A stretch of DNA of 64,000 nt from an uncultured Desulfovibrio sp. (GTDB lineage Bacteria; Desulfobacterota; Desulfovibrionia; Desulfovibrionales; Desulfovibrionaceae), in the NCBI RefSeq assembly GCF_902477725.1, contig NZ_CABSIF010000006.1, positions 124,001 to 188,000 on the forward strand. Direction: 5' to 3'. Positions 16,257-25,568 of this stretch are shown one piece after another. The notes beneath the pieces are model-generated. The model made no database searches. It was not told the origin of the DNA and worked only from the letters and a program-made list of their open reading frames with translations. Positions within the stretch are counted from its first letter, which is position 1; every line of letters starts with the position of its first letter. A program made the translations under genes and the position numbers.

Positions 16257-17729
16257 ATGCTTCCGCATTTTTCCATATGGCATACCATTCGCGGCAAGAT
16301 TGCCGTGGGCACGGGCCTGTTTCTGGTCATGCTGCTGCTTTTGGGCGGCATTGCCTGTTATGATCTGGGGCGCATCGACAGGGCAGCCCGCCTGATCGAT
16401 ATGGTGGACGACCTGCGCAGCGATGTGCTCGAGATGCGCAGGTACGAAAAAAATCTGCAACTTTTTCCCGGCAGAAAGGGCGACCTGCTTGCCCTGCGCA
16501 GTTTTGTGGAACTGGCGCGGGAGCGGGCCACATCCGTGGGGCAGGATTATAACGCAGCCATGGGCCGCCGGGTGGGCGACGGCGCGCACCATAATCTCGA
16601 CCTGCTGCTGGAAGGCATCGGTACCTATGAGGCCCTGCTGGAGGATCAGCCCACAGACGGCGCTGCGCTCACCGATCAGGGACAGCGCCTGAGCGAGCTG
16701 GCTGATTCGGCGGTGCGCCGCATGCGTCAGGGCATTTTTACCGCCGTGGGAGATCTGCGCACTCAGCTGCTGGGGGCCATTGCGGCCCTGCTGGCCTGCG
16801 GGGTGGCCTTTGCCTGGCTCATAGGTAGGCATATCATGCGCGCCCTTGGGGCCATTGAAAGCGCCGCGCGCAGTGTTGGCGCGGGCATGCCTCTGCCGCC
16901 GCCCCCGCCGCAGCTTGAGGAAGAAGCGCGCCATGTGCTCCAGACGCTTGACGGTATGGCGGCGGAACTGGAAAAGCGCCACGCCCTGCTGTTGCAGGAA
17001 AAAAAGCTGGCTTCTCTCGGTGTGCTGACCTCCGGCGTGGCCCACCAGCTGAACAATCCCCTCAACAATATTTCCGTTGGCTGCCAGCTGCTCGGCGAGG
17101 ATGTCAACGATGCCCGGCAGGGTCTGCGCCCCATGCCCACGGCGGAAGACGTGACGGCGCAGCTGGATGAAATTCAGGCCGAGGTTGTGCGCGCCCGCGA
17201 TATTGTGCGCGGCCTGCTGGATTTTGCCCGTGACCGGCCCTTTACCGTTGCCCTGCATGATCTTTCCGGCCTTGTGCGCAGGGCTGTGGGCCTTGTGCGG
17301 CACGACATGGGCGCGGCCGTGCGCATAACGGTAGACGTGCCTGAAGGGCTGCAACTGCCCGTAGACGCCCAGCGCATGCAGGAAGTGCTTATCAACCTGC
17401 TGCTCAACGCGGCACAGGCCATGAACGGCAAGGGCGAAGTGCATATCACCGCCTCTGTGGACGAACTGGCGGGTATGGCGGAGCTGCGCGTGCGCGACTC
17501 TGGCCAAGGTATTGAACCCGAGAATCTTGGCCGGGTGTTTGATCCTTTTTTCAGCCTCAAGCCAGTGGGCGAGGGAACGGGCCTTGGTTTGTCCATAGCC
17601 TTTGGCATTGTGGGCAAGCACAAGGGAACGCTCGAAGTGCAGAGCCAACCGGGGCAAGGGGCGTGTTTTACCGTGCGGCTGCCTCTTGCGGAACGGCATG
17701 ACGCAGACGGTTCAGGAGCAGAGGCATGA
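16257..17729 (+). CDS. NtrB-type sensor histidine kinase
   Basis: A 490-residue membrane kinase. TM1 is at about residues 15-37, the periplasmic helical sensor at about 38-160 and TM2 at about 163-185. A HAMP-like/coiled-coil linker leads to the phosphoacceptor domain with G-V-A-H-Q-L-N-N-P-L (His263). The ATP domain has the N box L-L-N-A-A-Q-A-M near 385, D-S-G-Q-G-I near 415 and G-E-G-T-G-L-G-L-S near 442. It should phosphorylate the regulator whose start overlaps its stop (ATGA). The signal is unknown but probably relates to the TSUP substrate. Confidence 0.9.
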   Translation: MLPHFSIWHTIRGKIAVGTGLFLVMLLLLGGIACYDLGRIDRAARLIDMVDDLRSDVLEMRRYEKNLQLFPGRKGDLLALRSFVELARERATSVGQDYNAAMGRRVGDGAHHNLDLLLEGIGTYEALLEDQPTDGAALTDQGQRLSELADSAVRRMRQGIFTAVGDLRTQLLGAIAALLACGVAFAWLIGRHIMRALGAIESAARSVGAGMPLPPPPPQLEEEARHVLQTLDGMAAELEKRHALLLQEKKLASLGVLTSGVAHQLNNPLNNISVGCQLLGEDVNDARQGLRPMPTAEDVTAQLDEIQAEVVRARDIVRGLLDFARDRPFTVALHDLSGLVRRAVGLVRHDMGAAVRITVDVPEGLQLPVDAQRMQEVLINLLLNAAQAMNGKGEVHITASVDELAGMAELRVRDSGQGIEPENLGRVFDPFFSLKPVGEGTGLGLSIAFGIVGKHKGTLEVQSQPGQGACFTVRLPLAERHDADGSGAEA

Positions 17730-19291
17730 CTACGGAACGGTTCCGGCTTTCGGAGCAATCACCCGCACAGGTAAACTCCGGCGAAGCTCGGCACGGGCAC
17801 GGGCTTGACGCCGCGCAGCGGGCTGGGGGCGGTGGTCGGTTGCTGATCATTGACGATGAGCGCATGGCCCGCGCCAACCTTGCGCGCGCCCTGGAGCGCG
17901 GCGGGCATGAATCGGTTCAGGCGGGCAGCGGCGAAGAAGGCCTGAAACTGCTGGCCGAGCAGGATTTTGACGTGGTCATCACCGATATCGCCATGGCGGG
18001 CATGAACGGTATGGAAGTGCTCAAGGCGGTACGCTCCAGCAAACCGGATGTGGAAGTCATCATGGTCACGGGCTACCCTATGATTGAAAGCGCCGTGGAG
18101 GCCATGCGGCTGGGGGCCTTTCATTATCTGGCAAAACCCTATTCGCTGGAAGAAGCGCGCATGCTCGTGGCGCGGGCGCTGGAGAAGCGCCGCCTGCGTC
18201 AACAGGTCGTCCAGATGCGCGCCCAGCTTGAGGCCAGCGGATCCGTGCCGGAAATGGTGGGCATGTCGCCAGCCATGTGCGGCCTGCGGCAGGCGCTCAT
18301 GCGGCTGGCCCCCACAGATGTGGCCGTGCTGCTGCAAGGTGAAACAGGCACCGGCAAGGAACTGGCGGCCCGCACCATGCATGCCCAGAGCCAGCGGGCG
18401 CGTCGGCGCTTTCTGGCGATCAACTGTGGCGCGCTCTCGCCGGAGTTGCTCGAAAGTGAGCTTTTCGGGCATGAGCAGGGGGCGTTTTCCGGCGCGGTGC
18501 GGCGCAAGGAAGGTCTGTTTGAGGCCGCCAGCGGCGGCACGCTGTTTCTGGACGAGATGGGTGAAATGTCGGCGGGCATGCAGGTCAAGCTGTTGCGCGT
18601 CTTGCAGGAGCAGAACCTGCGCCGTGTGGGCGGCACCGTGGACATACCCGTGGACGTGCGCATTATCGCCGCCACCAACCGCAACCTTAAGGAAGAGGTG
18701 GAGGCCGGGCGCTTCCGGCGCGATCTGTATTACCGCGTGGCTGTGGTAACGCAGGAATTGCCGCCCCTGCGCAGCAGAGCTGAGGACATTCCCCTGCTGG
18801 CGCGGTTTTTTCTTGCGCGGCTGGCGGAGCAGGGCGGGGCAGTGCCGCTGGAGATTGAAGATAACGCCCTTGATGCGCTGCGGCAGTATCCCTTCCCCGG
18901 CAACGTGCGAGAGCTGGCCAATATTCTTGAGCGGGCGGCGGTGTTTTGCCCGCCGGGCGGCAGCATAGGGCTGGCGCATTTGCCTCCGGAAGTCTCCGAA
19001 GCGGCCGCCCATCTGTCCGTCCGCAATCCCGGTTCTTCTTCTGTCGCCGTCCGGCAAGAGGATGCCGCCGCTGCAACCCCGGTTTGCCCCCAAGCAACAA
19101 CGCCATGTGCATCGGTGCCAGCCGCGCCAGCACCAAGCGCAGCGACCCCCCTTGTTCCGCTGGCCGAAATGGAAAAGCAGCATATCCTGCACGCACTTGA
19201 ACTGGCGGGCGACAACCGTACTCTGGCCGCCGACATGTTGGGCATCAGCCGATCATCCCTGTGGCGGAAGCTGCGGGAATACGGCGTGTAA
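17726..19291 (+). CDS. Sigma-54-dependent response regulator (NtrC family) with a GAFSGA loop
   Basis: A 521-residue enhancer-binding regulator. A non-conserved leader of about 35 residues precedes the receiver domain (acidic pocket D43-D44, phosphoacceptor D87 in V-I-T-D-I-A-M, Lys in L-A-K-P-Y). The AAA+ domain has Walker A G-E-T-G-T-G-K-E near 205, the sigma-54 contact loop G-A-F-S-G-A (Ser instead of the usual Thr), Walker B T-L-F-L-D-E-M-G and R-fingers. After a Pro/Ala-rich linker comes a Fis-type helix-turn-helix (D-N-R-T-L-A-A-D-M-L-G-I-S-R-S-S-L-W-R-K-L). It probably activates the divergent TSUP operon. Confidence 0.94.
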   Translation: MTTERFRLSEQSPAQVNSGEARHGHGLDAAQRAGGGGRLLIIDDERMARANLARALERGGHESVQAGSGEEGLKLLAEQDFDVVITDIAMAGMNGMEVLKAVRSSKPDVEVIMVTGYPMIESAVEAMRLGAFHYLAKPYSLEEARMLVARALEKRRLRQQVVQMRAQLEASGSVPEMVGMSPAMCGLRQALMRLAPTDVAVLLQGETGTGKELAARTMHAQSQRARRRFLAINCGALSPELLESELFGHEQGAFSGAVRRKEGLFEAASGGTLFLDEMGEMSAGMQVKLLRVLQEQNLRRVGGTVDIPVDVRIIAATNRNLKEEVEAGRFRRDLYYRVAVVTQELPPLRSRAEDIPLLARFFLARLAEQGGAVPLEIEDNALDALRQYPFPGNVRELANILERAAVFCPPGGSIGLAHLPPEVSEAAAHLSVRNPGSSSVAVRQEDAAAATPVCPQATTPCASVPAAPAPSAATPLVPLAEMEKQHILHALELAGDNRTLAADMLGISRSSLWRKLREYGV

Positions 19292-19572
19292 CTCTGCGGC
19301 AGCGCGACAGCCCGATGCGTATTGTGCTGGCAGCGCACTTTCATGATTTTGCCTGTGATAATCCTGTGCGTGAATAAATATACTTGCCCGGTGCGCAGTA
19401 TTTCACTTTGAAATGCAACAGAACTGAAATATAGTGATTCTTTGGAGAGAGCGAGTGTGCGAAAAGTTTTTTGATTCTGCACCGAGCAAGTGCATATTTT
19501 CAGCACGCGCAGCACGATGCAGGCAAGGTCTCTCACACTGCGCTTTCTGTATCTGTTTACCTTGGAGGAACC

Positions 19573-20040
19573 ATGCAGGCACGTATGAAAGAACACCCCT
19601 TGACCACTGAACAGATAGATTCCCTGTTAGGCTCTATTCAGGTTGGGCATCTGGCCACTCTGGGCGAAAATGGTTTCCCCTACGTAACACCAGTACATTT
19701 TGTGTTTATGAACGGGCATGTCTACTTTCACGGGTTGGCAGCGGGGCAAAAGCTGAAAAATCTGCGCGCCGACTCCAGAGTCTGTTTTGAAGTTGAAGGT
19801 AGGCATTCATTTATTCAGGCAGATGTCCCCTGCGACACCAATACCGCTTATCAGAGCGTGATCATTACAGGCAACGCCGCTGTGGTGAATGACCGGGCCG
19901 TAAAAATCGCCGCCCTTGACGCCATTGTGGCCAAGCACACGCCCCAGCACACAGGTGTGACTTACCCTGAAAATATGCTTAAAATGACGGCAGTGGTTGA
20001 GATTAAGATTCAGGAAATCACTGGCAAATATTATTCCTGA
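19573..20040 (+). CDS. Pyridoxamine 5'-phosphate oxidase-like (NimA-type) flavin-binding protein
   Basis: A 155-residue split-barrel protein of the PPOX superfamily. Typical elements are G-H-L-A-T-L-G-E-N-G-F-P-Y-V-T-P-V near residue 26, F-H-G-L-A-A-G-Q-K-L-K-N-L near 55, V-C-F-E-V-E-G and the late Y-Q-S-V-I-I-T-G-N-A. Relatives bind FMN (or heme/F420) and include nitroimidazole reductases; the substrate here is not assignable. The frame is open upstream to 19471, but GGAGGA sits 4 nt before ATG 19573. It stands alone with its own terminator. Confidence 0.82.
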   Translation: MQARMKEHPLTTEQIDSLLGSIQVGHLATLGENGFPYVTPVHFVFMNGHVYFHGLAAGQKLKNLRADSRVCFEVEGRHSFIQADVPCDTNTAYQSVIITGNAAVVNDRAVKIAALDAIVAKHTPQHTGVTYPENMLKMTAVVEIKIQEITGKYYS

Positions 20041-20064
20041 CGCGGCTTTGGCTATGCGGAAATA

Positions 20065-20098
20065 AAAACAGCCCAATGCATCAGCATTGGGCTGTTTT
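20065..20098. terminator. Intrinsic terminator after the PPOX-like gene
   Basis: Perfect 15-bp stem AAAACAGCCCAATGC / GCATTGGGCTGTTTT with a 4-nt loop and terminal T-run on the plus strand; usable in both directions. Confidence 0.88.
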
Positions 20099-20237
20099 TA
20101 TACCAGATGTGGGCTTGTTGCAGATGTTGCCTTGCCAGAGTGCTCATGGCAGTTCGGCAGCTCAGTTTCGCGCCGACGGCTAGGCAGCTTCCTCAAATCT
20201 CTTGCGGGAGAGACGCGCGCATCTCGCCACAGCTCGC

Positions 20238-21191
20238 CTACAGCTTTTTGGCAATGATGTAGCGGGGTCTGTGGCGCACTTCGGTGAATATTTTGGCAAG
20301 GTATTCACCAACCAGCGCCATGCAGAAAAGCTGCACGGAGCCCAACAGCAAGACTACAATAATCAGTGATGTCCAGCCCTGAATGGTTTCACCCAGAGCG
20401 TATTTGAGCAGGGAAACACCGCTGAAGGCCAGTGCCGCCAGCATGCAGAGCATGCTCATAAGGCCCGCAATGCGCAGGGGCGCAACGCTGCATGCCGTAA
20501 TGCCCTTCCAGGCAAAAGACACCATCTTCCAGAAAGGATACTTGCTTTCACCGGCCATGCGGCATTGGCGCATGTAGAAGACCTGCGCGCTTTTAAAGCC
20601 GAGAGCCGGAAAAATTCCGCGCAGAAAAAGTGAATGCTCGTGAATTTCGTCCAGCGCTTCCAGCACGGGGCGGGCCACAAGGCGGTAGTCGGCATGGTCG
20701 GGGATCAACGGCACCTTGAGCCAGCGCATGAATCCGTAAAACATGTGCGCAGTGCGCCGTTTGAAAGGCGTATCAGTGCTGCGGTCGTTACGCACGCCAT
20801 AGACGATATCGTTGCCTTCCATATAGCGGTCAATCATTTCAGGGATGGCGGCAATGTCATCCTGCAAGTCGGCATCAAGGCTGATGATGCAGTCCACGCT
20901 CATGTCGCGCGCCGTGACCATGCCCGCCCAAACGGCGTTCTGGTGGCCTGCATTGGCGGCAAAGCTTGCAGCCCGGCAAAAGGGATCAATTGCGTGCCGT
21001 TCTTCAAGCAGCTCCCAAGTGCGGTCACGGCTGCCATCGTTTACATAGAGGGCAAAACTCTCCGCATGCACACGCCCCTGTTTTTTGAGATCGGCCAACA
21101 AATCGGCCAGGGCATTCAGGGTGCGGGGCAGAGTTTCCTCTTCATTATAGCAGGGTACAACCAGTGCCAACAATGGGGCGGTGCGGGACAA
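20238..21191 (-). CDS. Polyprenyl-phosphate glycosyltransferase, family 2 (GtrB/DPM1-like)
   Basis: A 317-residue GT-A enzyme predicted to transfer a sugar from a nucleotide donor to polyprenyl phosphate on the cytoplasmic membrane face. The catalytic domain has V-V-P-C-Y-N-E-E near residue 11, Y-V-N-D-G-S-R-D near 49, and S-L-D-A-D-L-Q-D near 103 (metal-binding DxD). Two C-terminal transmembrane helices lie at about 240-262 and 275-298, as in GtrB/ArnC. The start appears to be TTG at 21191 with GGAGGA 9 nt upstream. It follows the large membrane gene at 21238-22905 and probably supplies it with lipid-linked sugar. Confidence 0.88.
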   Translation of the reverse strand: MSRTAPLLALVVPCYNEEETLPRTLNALADLLADLKKQGRVHAESFALYVNDGSRDRTWELLEERHAIDPFCRAASFAANAGHQNAVWAGMVTARDMSVDCIISLDADLQDDIAAIPEMIDRYMEGNDIVYGVRNDRSTDTPFKRRTAHMFYGFMRWLKVPLIPDHADYRLVARPVLEALDEIHEHSLFLRGIFPALGFKSAQVFYMRQCRMAGESKYPFWKMVSFAWKGITACSVAPLRIAGLMSMLCMLAALAFSGVSLLKYALGETIQGWTSLIIVVLLLGSVQLFCMALVGEYLAKIFTEVRHRPRYIIAKKL

Positions 21192-21237
21192 GGCTTATTC
21201 CTCCATGCGGAGAGTATGTTGTGTGCGATCAGTTTTG

Positions 21238-22905
21238 CTAGTGAGACGCACTTGCTCTGCGCCACACAAGGGGCGCGCCAGGCTGTTCTACAGCGATATA
21301 GGCGATGTCGTCCACAGATTTGATGCCGGGAATAAACACCGCTGCCTTGCCATCGTCCGTAACAGTGGCGGAGGCCGGAAAATACCGCAGAGCAGCTGTT
21401 CTGGCTGAAATAAGTCCTTCGTCGGGGCTTTCAAACAAGGCCCTTGCTGCCTGTTGCAACAGGCTTGCAGTGGTGGTTGCGCGTATCCTGGCTGCCACAT
21501 GGACTTTGCCCTGGGGCAGGTTGTCGAAGAATGCAATGTTGCATGCAACCTGCGCGCGGGCATCGGGCGCTTCAAAGACGCGCAATGTTTGCGACTCGTT
21601 CCAGGGTACAAGACCACGCCAAGCCGTTGAGAAAAGGTTTACCTCGCGGATGTCGTAGCCGGGAAAGAAATACTTGTCTGTTTCCGGGTAGTCCCGGCAG
21701 CGCAGGGTATTTTGGTGGTGCGTGGCAATGACCGGCTGCGCCATAAGGAAAACTCGCGCCTCAATCAGTACGCTTGAGAGCAGCAGGGTGCAGAATATGA
21801 TAAAAAGAGCCTTAGCCTTGATGCTTGTGGCGTTCAGGGCTGCAAGTAGTGAAAAAGGGCAGAGCGCAGTGAAAAAGAATGTTGCGCTCATGGCCCTGTA
21901 AGGCGTTGAGGGGCTGGCGATAAAGGCAGCCAGACTGGCCTGGGCCATGAGAAAGAAAATTACTGCGGGTATCCACGCGGCAGGCTTTAAAAGCCCCCGG
22001 CGGTGCAACAGCCACGCAAGCGCCAGGGCTGCAAGAAAATAAGGCAGCATTTCAATTTGTTGCGTGCCCCAGAACTCCAAAAAGCGCAAAAAAGCAGGCA
22101 GGGACAACAGTGGGATTTTTTCCGCGCCGCCAACGGCTGCGAGGCGCACGGCATTGCCCGGCGCGGCCATCATCATGCCCCAGCCAAAGGCTGCCCCCAC
22201 AATGCCCGAGAGTGCCCACGCAGGCACGCTGCGAGATGTGCGCCAGCGGAACAGCGTCACGCCCAGAGCTGCAAGCAGAACCAGCATGCCGACATTTTCG
22301 TTGCTCCAGCCTGCAAGAACACCCACAAGCACATAAAGCAGGCCGCCCGGCATGCGGAAGTCTGCTTTGTCGGCCCAGATGCGGTACGGCACCAAAAAAA
22401 GAACGCCCCACACGAGGCTGTATCCGTAATCACCCGTGCCAGTGCGCCAGAAAAAAACGGTTCCAAAGGCGGGCAGGGCAATCCACACAAGCCCGGCCAT
22501 GACAGCGAGGTGCCAGGCGCTCAGGCGCTCACGCCACTGTGCGCCCAAGGCCAGCAGCGAGCCGCTGGCAACGAGCAGCAGAAACATGGCTGGAGTGAGC
22601 AGGGGGTGCAGCCAGGCAGGCCCGCGCAGCAGCACGCGAGACATGAAATGCCCGATAAATTTCCCACTCCATTCGTGGTATTCGAGCACCTGCATGTCCC
22701 ACAGGCCGGTGCAGCCAGGATAAATGCTCGAAAAGGCATAATCATCGCTGACCCACGGCGTCATGGCGCAGAACCATGACATGATGGTTATAATGAGCAG
22801 GCCTGTGAAAATAAGGCGATTGCGACGTAAGTGTGTGGATTTTTGAGCCGCCTGTGCGGCAGAATTTAATTCAGTGTGTTGCATTTCATAAAAGTCCTGG
22901 CCCAT
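21238..22905 (-). CDS. Multi-pass membrane protein, probable GtrC-like/DUF6056 glycosyltransferase
   Basis: A 555-residue protein with about 10-11 transmembrane helices between residues 32 and 400 and a soluble C-terminal part of about 140 residues. The first loop holds M-T-P-W-V-S-D-D-Y-A-F, where a D-D pair after helix 1 is typical of lipid-sugar-using GT-C enzymes. Position just upstream of a GtrB-like gene supports transfer of the polyprenyl-linked sugar to a periplasmic glycan. No GtrA-type flippase is seen. A downstream ATG at 22884 is an alternative start. Family naming is tentative. Confidence 0.65.
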   Translation of the reverse strand: MGQDFYEMQHTELNSAAQAAQKSTHLRRNRLIFTGLLIITIMSWFCAMTPWVSDDYAFSSIYPGCTGLWDMQVLEYHEWSGKFIGHFMSRVLLRGPAWLHPLLTPAMFLLLVASGSLLALGAQWRERLSAWHLAVMAGLVWIALPAFGTVFFWRTGTGDYGYSLVWGVLFLVPYRIWADKADFRMPGGLLYVLVGVLAGWSNENVGMLVLLAALGVTLFRWRTSRSVPAWALSGIVGAAFGWGMMMAAPGNAVRLAAVGGAEKIPLLSLPAFLRFLEFWGTQQIEMLPYFLAALALAWLLHRRGLLKPAAWIPAVIFFLMAQASLAAFIASPSTPYRAMSATFFFTALCPFSLLAALNATSIKAKALFIIFCTLLLSSVLIEARVFLMAQPVIATHHQNTLRCRDYPETDKYFFPGYDIREVNLFSTAWRGLVPWNESQTLRVFEAPDARAQVACNIAFFDNLPQGKVHVAARIRATTTASLLQQAARALFESPDEGLISARTAALRYFPASATVTDDGKAAVFIPGIKSVDDIAYIAVEQPGAPLVWRRASASH

Positions 22906-23166
22906 GCTGTCAGGGAAAAGGGCTGAAAGCCCGAGATGCGTTTCTGTAGCAGGTATCTATTAGTAAATATCTTTCGATGTCAATGTGTTTATATGCAGCC
23001 CAAGGGGGGGGCTGCTGATGCCAGGAAGCAGGCTGTTGTTCTAATGTTTTGACAGGTATTGTCGTTAAGAAGCAATACTGGTAGAAATTAATGAGAAAAT
23101 GTCTCTCAGCCTTCAGCCCCGTACCCCCTAGCCAACCACGGCCACCTCTGCTTTTCGGAGTTTTCC
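22906..23166. other. Divergent intergenic region
   Basis: Between the membrane glycosyltransferase-like gene and the chemoreceptor. Locally AT-rich around 22960-23090, with TTGACA at about 23048; no convincing -10 partner at standard spacing. No gene seen. Confidence 0.4.
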
Positions 23167-25479
23167 ATGCGCCAGATCAGCATCAATACTATCTGCACAT
23201 TGTCCGTAACGGCAGCGGTTGTTGCCGTGATTACCGTGCTAGTCATTTACGTGTCCACCTCGTCCTACCACATGGTTGCCGGAGTGCAGACCGAGGCCTT
23301 GAACGAAGCCAGCAAAACTGTGGCGCGTTCGGCTGAAATATACATCCAGCAATCTGTGGATGTGGCCACCATCCTTTCCCGGCAGGAGCCTGTGCTGAGG
23401 GCATTTGCCGGTCAGCCCCAGGAAGCACAGGAATTGTTGACAAGCTATGTCAAATCCTTGCCGGGGTATTGGTCATTTCTGCTTTTTGACCTCAAGGGGC
23501 GTATTGTTGCCGGGGTCAATTCTGATATGGGCGACCTGACCGGGGGCAACAGGGCTGATCGGGATTATGCCCGCCAGATATTCAGCGGCAAAGATGTAGC
23601 CCTGAGCGGAAGCGTCATGAAAGCCACATCGGGGGACGTGCTGATCTACGTGGCGGCCAAAGCAGTGCGCGGCAAGGATGGCTCGTTGCTCGGCGCTGTG
23701 GCCGTGTGCCCCCGCTGGACGGATTTTACGGAAAAAACCATTGATCCTATCCGGCTGGGGCGGCGCGGATACGGCTTTACCATCGACCAGAGTGGCCGTT
23801 TCATTTCCCACAGCATGGACAAAAAGCTGCTGCTTCAGGATTATTCCAAGGAAAAATTCATTCAGGATGCGCTCGCAAAGGGCAGCGGAACCTTCAGCTA
23901 TGAATGGAAAGGTGAGGACAAGTTCATGTCTGTGGCCAAAATTCCGGCTACAGGGTGGCTTGTGTGCATGAGCGCCTATGATTCCGAGCTTACAGCGCCA
24001 GCGGCGGATCAGCGGTCTGTGCTGTACATGGTGGGCCTGGGCGCGGTTGTTCTGCTGACTCTGGTGATACGCGTTGTGAACCGCAAGCTTGTGTTCGCTC
24101 CCCTGCAACAGCTCACAGATTTTACAGAAGCCGTGGCGCAGGGCGATTTCAAGGCCGTGCTCGCAGGCAAATACCGTGCAGAGATGAAACGCTTTGCCGG
24201 GCACCTCTGCACCATGGTGGACGAGCTGAAAAAACGCCTTGGTTTTGCGCAGGGGGTGCTGCACGGCATACCTACGCCATGCTATATCGTGGGCAGCGAT
24301 TTCAAGGTGACCTGGCTGAATGAGCAGGTGTGCAGCTTGCTGGGCAAGGCAGATCCCAAGGATACATATCTGGGGCAGCGCTCGGGGCTTTTCACGTGGG
24401 GGGATGCCAATCATGAGACGCTGTCTGACCGGGCCATCAAGGAACGCAAGGCTCTGAGCCGTGAGTTTGACTATACGGCGCAGTCTGGAAAGCAATTGCG
24501 GGTTTCCGTGCAGACAACGCCATTTTTTGATCTGGACGGCGGCATGCTGGGTTCCATTACATTCTGGACGGATCTGACGGAAATCTACGGTCAGAAAACG
24601 CGCATTGAAGCGCAGAATACGGCCATTGCCCAGACTGCCGTTGAGGTTTCGCAAGTGGCGGAAAATATCGCTACAGCCTCACAGCAGCTTTCGCAGCAGA
24701 TCGCGCATTCGAGCGCGGGCGCGCGCGAGCAGAGTGGTCGCGTGAGCGACACCGCCAATGCCGTGGAAGAGATGAACGCCACAATTCTTGAGGTAGCCAG
24801 AAGCGCTTCGGCCACATCGGAGAATGCCGAAAAAGCCAAGCTGAAGGCGCAGGACGGCGCCCGGCTGGTGGAGGAAGTCAGCGCCGCAGTGCTGAGCATC
24901 CGCAATGAAGCAGGGCAGATGACCGACAGCATGCGCAGCCTGGGCGAGCAGGCGCAAGGCATTGGAGCCATCATGGGCGTTATTTCAGACATCGCCGATC
25001 AGACCAACCTTCTGGCGCTTAATGCAGCCATTGAGGCGGCGCGCGCTGGCGAGGCCGGACGTGGTTTCGCCGTAGTGGCTGACGAAGTGCGCAAGCTGGC
25101 GGAAAAAACCGCCCACGCTACTACCGAGGTGCGCACGGCCATTGGTGGCATACAAAGCGGCACCAATACCGCTGCAGCACAGATGGATGCCGCCGTGGAG
25201 CGCGTAACCCAGGCCACAGGGCTGGCCCAACGCTCTGGCGAGGCCCTGGCTGAAATCGTTGAGATGGTTGAATCTGCGGGGGACCAGGTGCGTTCCATTG
25301 CTACTGCCGCCGAGCAGCAGTCTGCCACATCTGAAGAGATAAACCGTGCGGTCAGTTCCATCAGCGTTATCGCTTCTGAAACGGATAATGCAATGGCTCA
25401 GTCAACCGAGGCGGTTGAAGCCCTCGTGGCTCAGACCAAAAAGCTTGAACAGCTTATAGCGGCCTTGCGCTCCAGTTAG
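23167..25479 (+). CDS. Methyl-accepting chemotaxis protein (dCache sensor, PAS, signalling domain)
   Basis: A 770-residue chemoreceptor. TM1 is at about 7-28; a large periplasmic dCache-type domain spans about 30-280 (Y-W-S-F-L-L-F-D-L-K-G-R-I-V-A-G, G-R-R-G-Y-G-F-T-I-D-Q-S-G-R); TM2 is at about 282-302. A HAMP-like segment follows, then a PAS domain at about 360-475, and the antiparallel coiled-coil signalling domain whose CheA/CheW tip reads D-Q-T-N-L-L-A-L-N-A-A-I-E-A-A-R-A-G near 620. There is no C-terminal CheR-binding pentapeptide. dCache domains often bind amino or organic acids. Start ATG 23167 has GGAG upstream. Confidence 0.94.
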   Translation: MRQISINTICTLSVTAAVVAVITVLVIYVSTSSYHMVAGVQTEALNEASKTVARSAEIYIQQSVDVATILSRQEPVLRAFAGQPQEAQELLTSYVKSLPGYWSFLLFDLKGRIVAGVNSDMGDLTGGNRADRDYARQIFSGKDVALSGSVMKATSGDVLIYVAAKAVRGKDGSLLGAVAVCPRWTDFTEKTIDPIRLGRRGYGFTIDQSGRFISHSMDKKLLLQDYSKEKFIQDALAKGSGTFSYEWKGEDKFMSVAKIPATGWLVCMSAYDSELTAPAADQRSVLYMVGLGAVVLLTLVIRVVNRKLVFAPLQQLTDFTEAVAQGDFKAVLAGKYRAEMKRFAGHLCTMVDELKKRLGFAQGVLHGIPTPCYIVGSDFKVTWLNEQVCSLLGKADPKDTYLGQRSGLFTWGDANHETLSDRAIKERKALSREFDYTAQSGKQLRVSVQTTPFFDLDGGMLGSITFWTDLTEIYGQKTRIEAQNTAIAQTAVEVSQVAENIATASQQLSQQIAHSSAGAREQSGRVSDTANAVEEMNATILEVARSASATSENAEKAKLKAQDGARLVEEVSAAVLSIRNEAGQMTDSMRSLGEQAQGIGAIMGVISDIADQTNLLALNAAIEAARAGEAGRGFAVVADEVRKLAEKTAHATTEVRTAIGGIQSGTNTAAAQMDAAVERVTQATGLAQRSGEALAEIVEMVESAGDQVRSIATAAEQQSATSEEINRAVSSISVIASETDNAMAQSTEAVEALVAQTKKLEQLIAALRSS

Positions 25480-25498
25480 CATCGGCTACCGTGTTTTG

Positions 25499-25538
25499 AG
25501 CCCCTGCTGCCCGCAATTGCCGGGCCGCAGGGGCTTTT
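25499..25538. terminator. Intrinsic terminator between the chemoreceptor and VOC genes
   Basis: Stem AGCCCCTGC with its complement GCAGGGGCT, extended by GCCCG/CGGGC after a one-base mismatch, followed by TTTT on the plus strand. Confidence 0.83.
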
Positions 25539-25568
25539 GCCTGTCTGGAAGAGCAGTGGAAAAGCTGA

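Noticed and set aside
16188..17699. Long minus-strand open frame opposite the histidine kinase
   Set aside because: Antisense of a well-supported kinase with all catalytic boxes; no motif of its own.
23040..23100. TTGACA-based promoter for the chemoreceptor
   Set aside because: No acceptable -10 box at 16-18 bp; a flagellar sigma-28 pattern was also looked for and not found.
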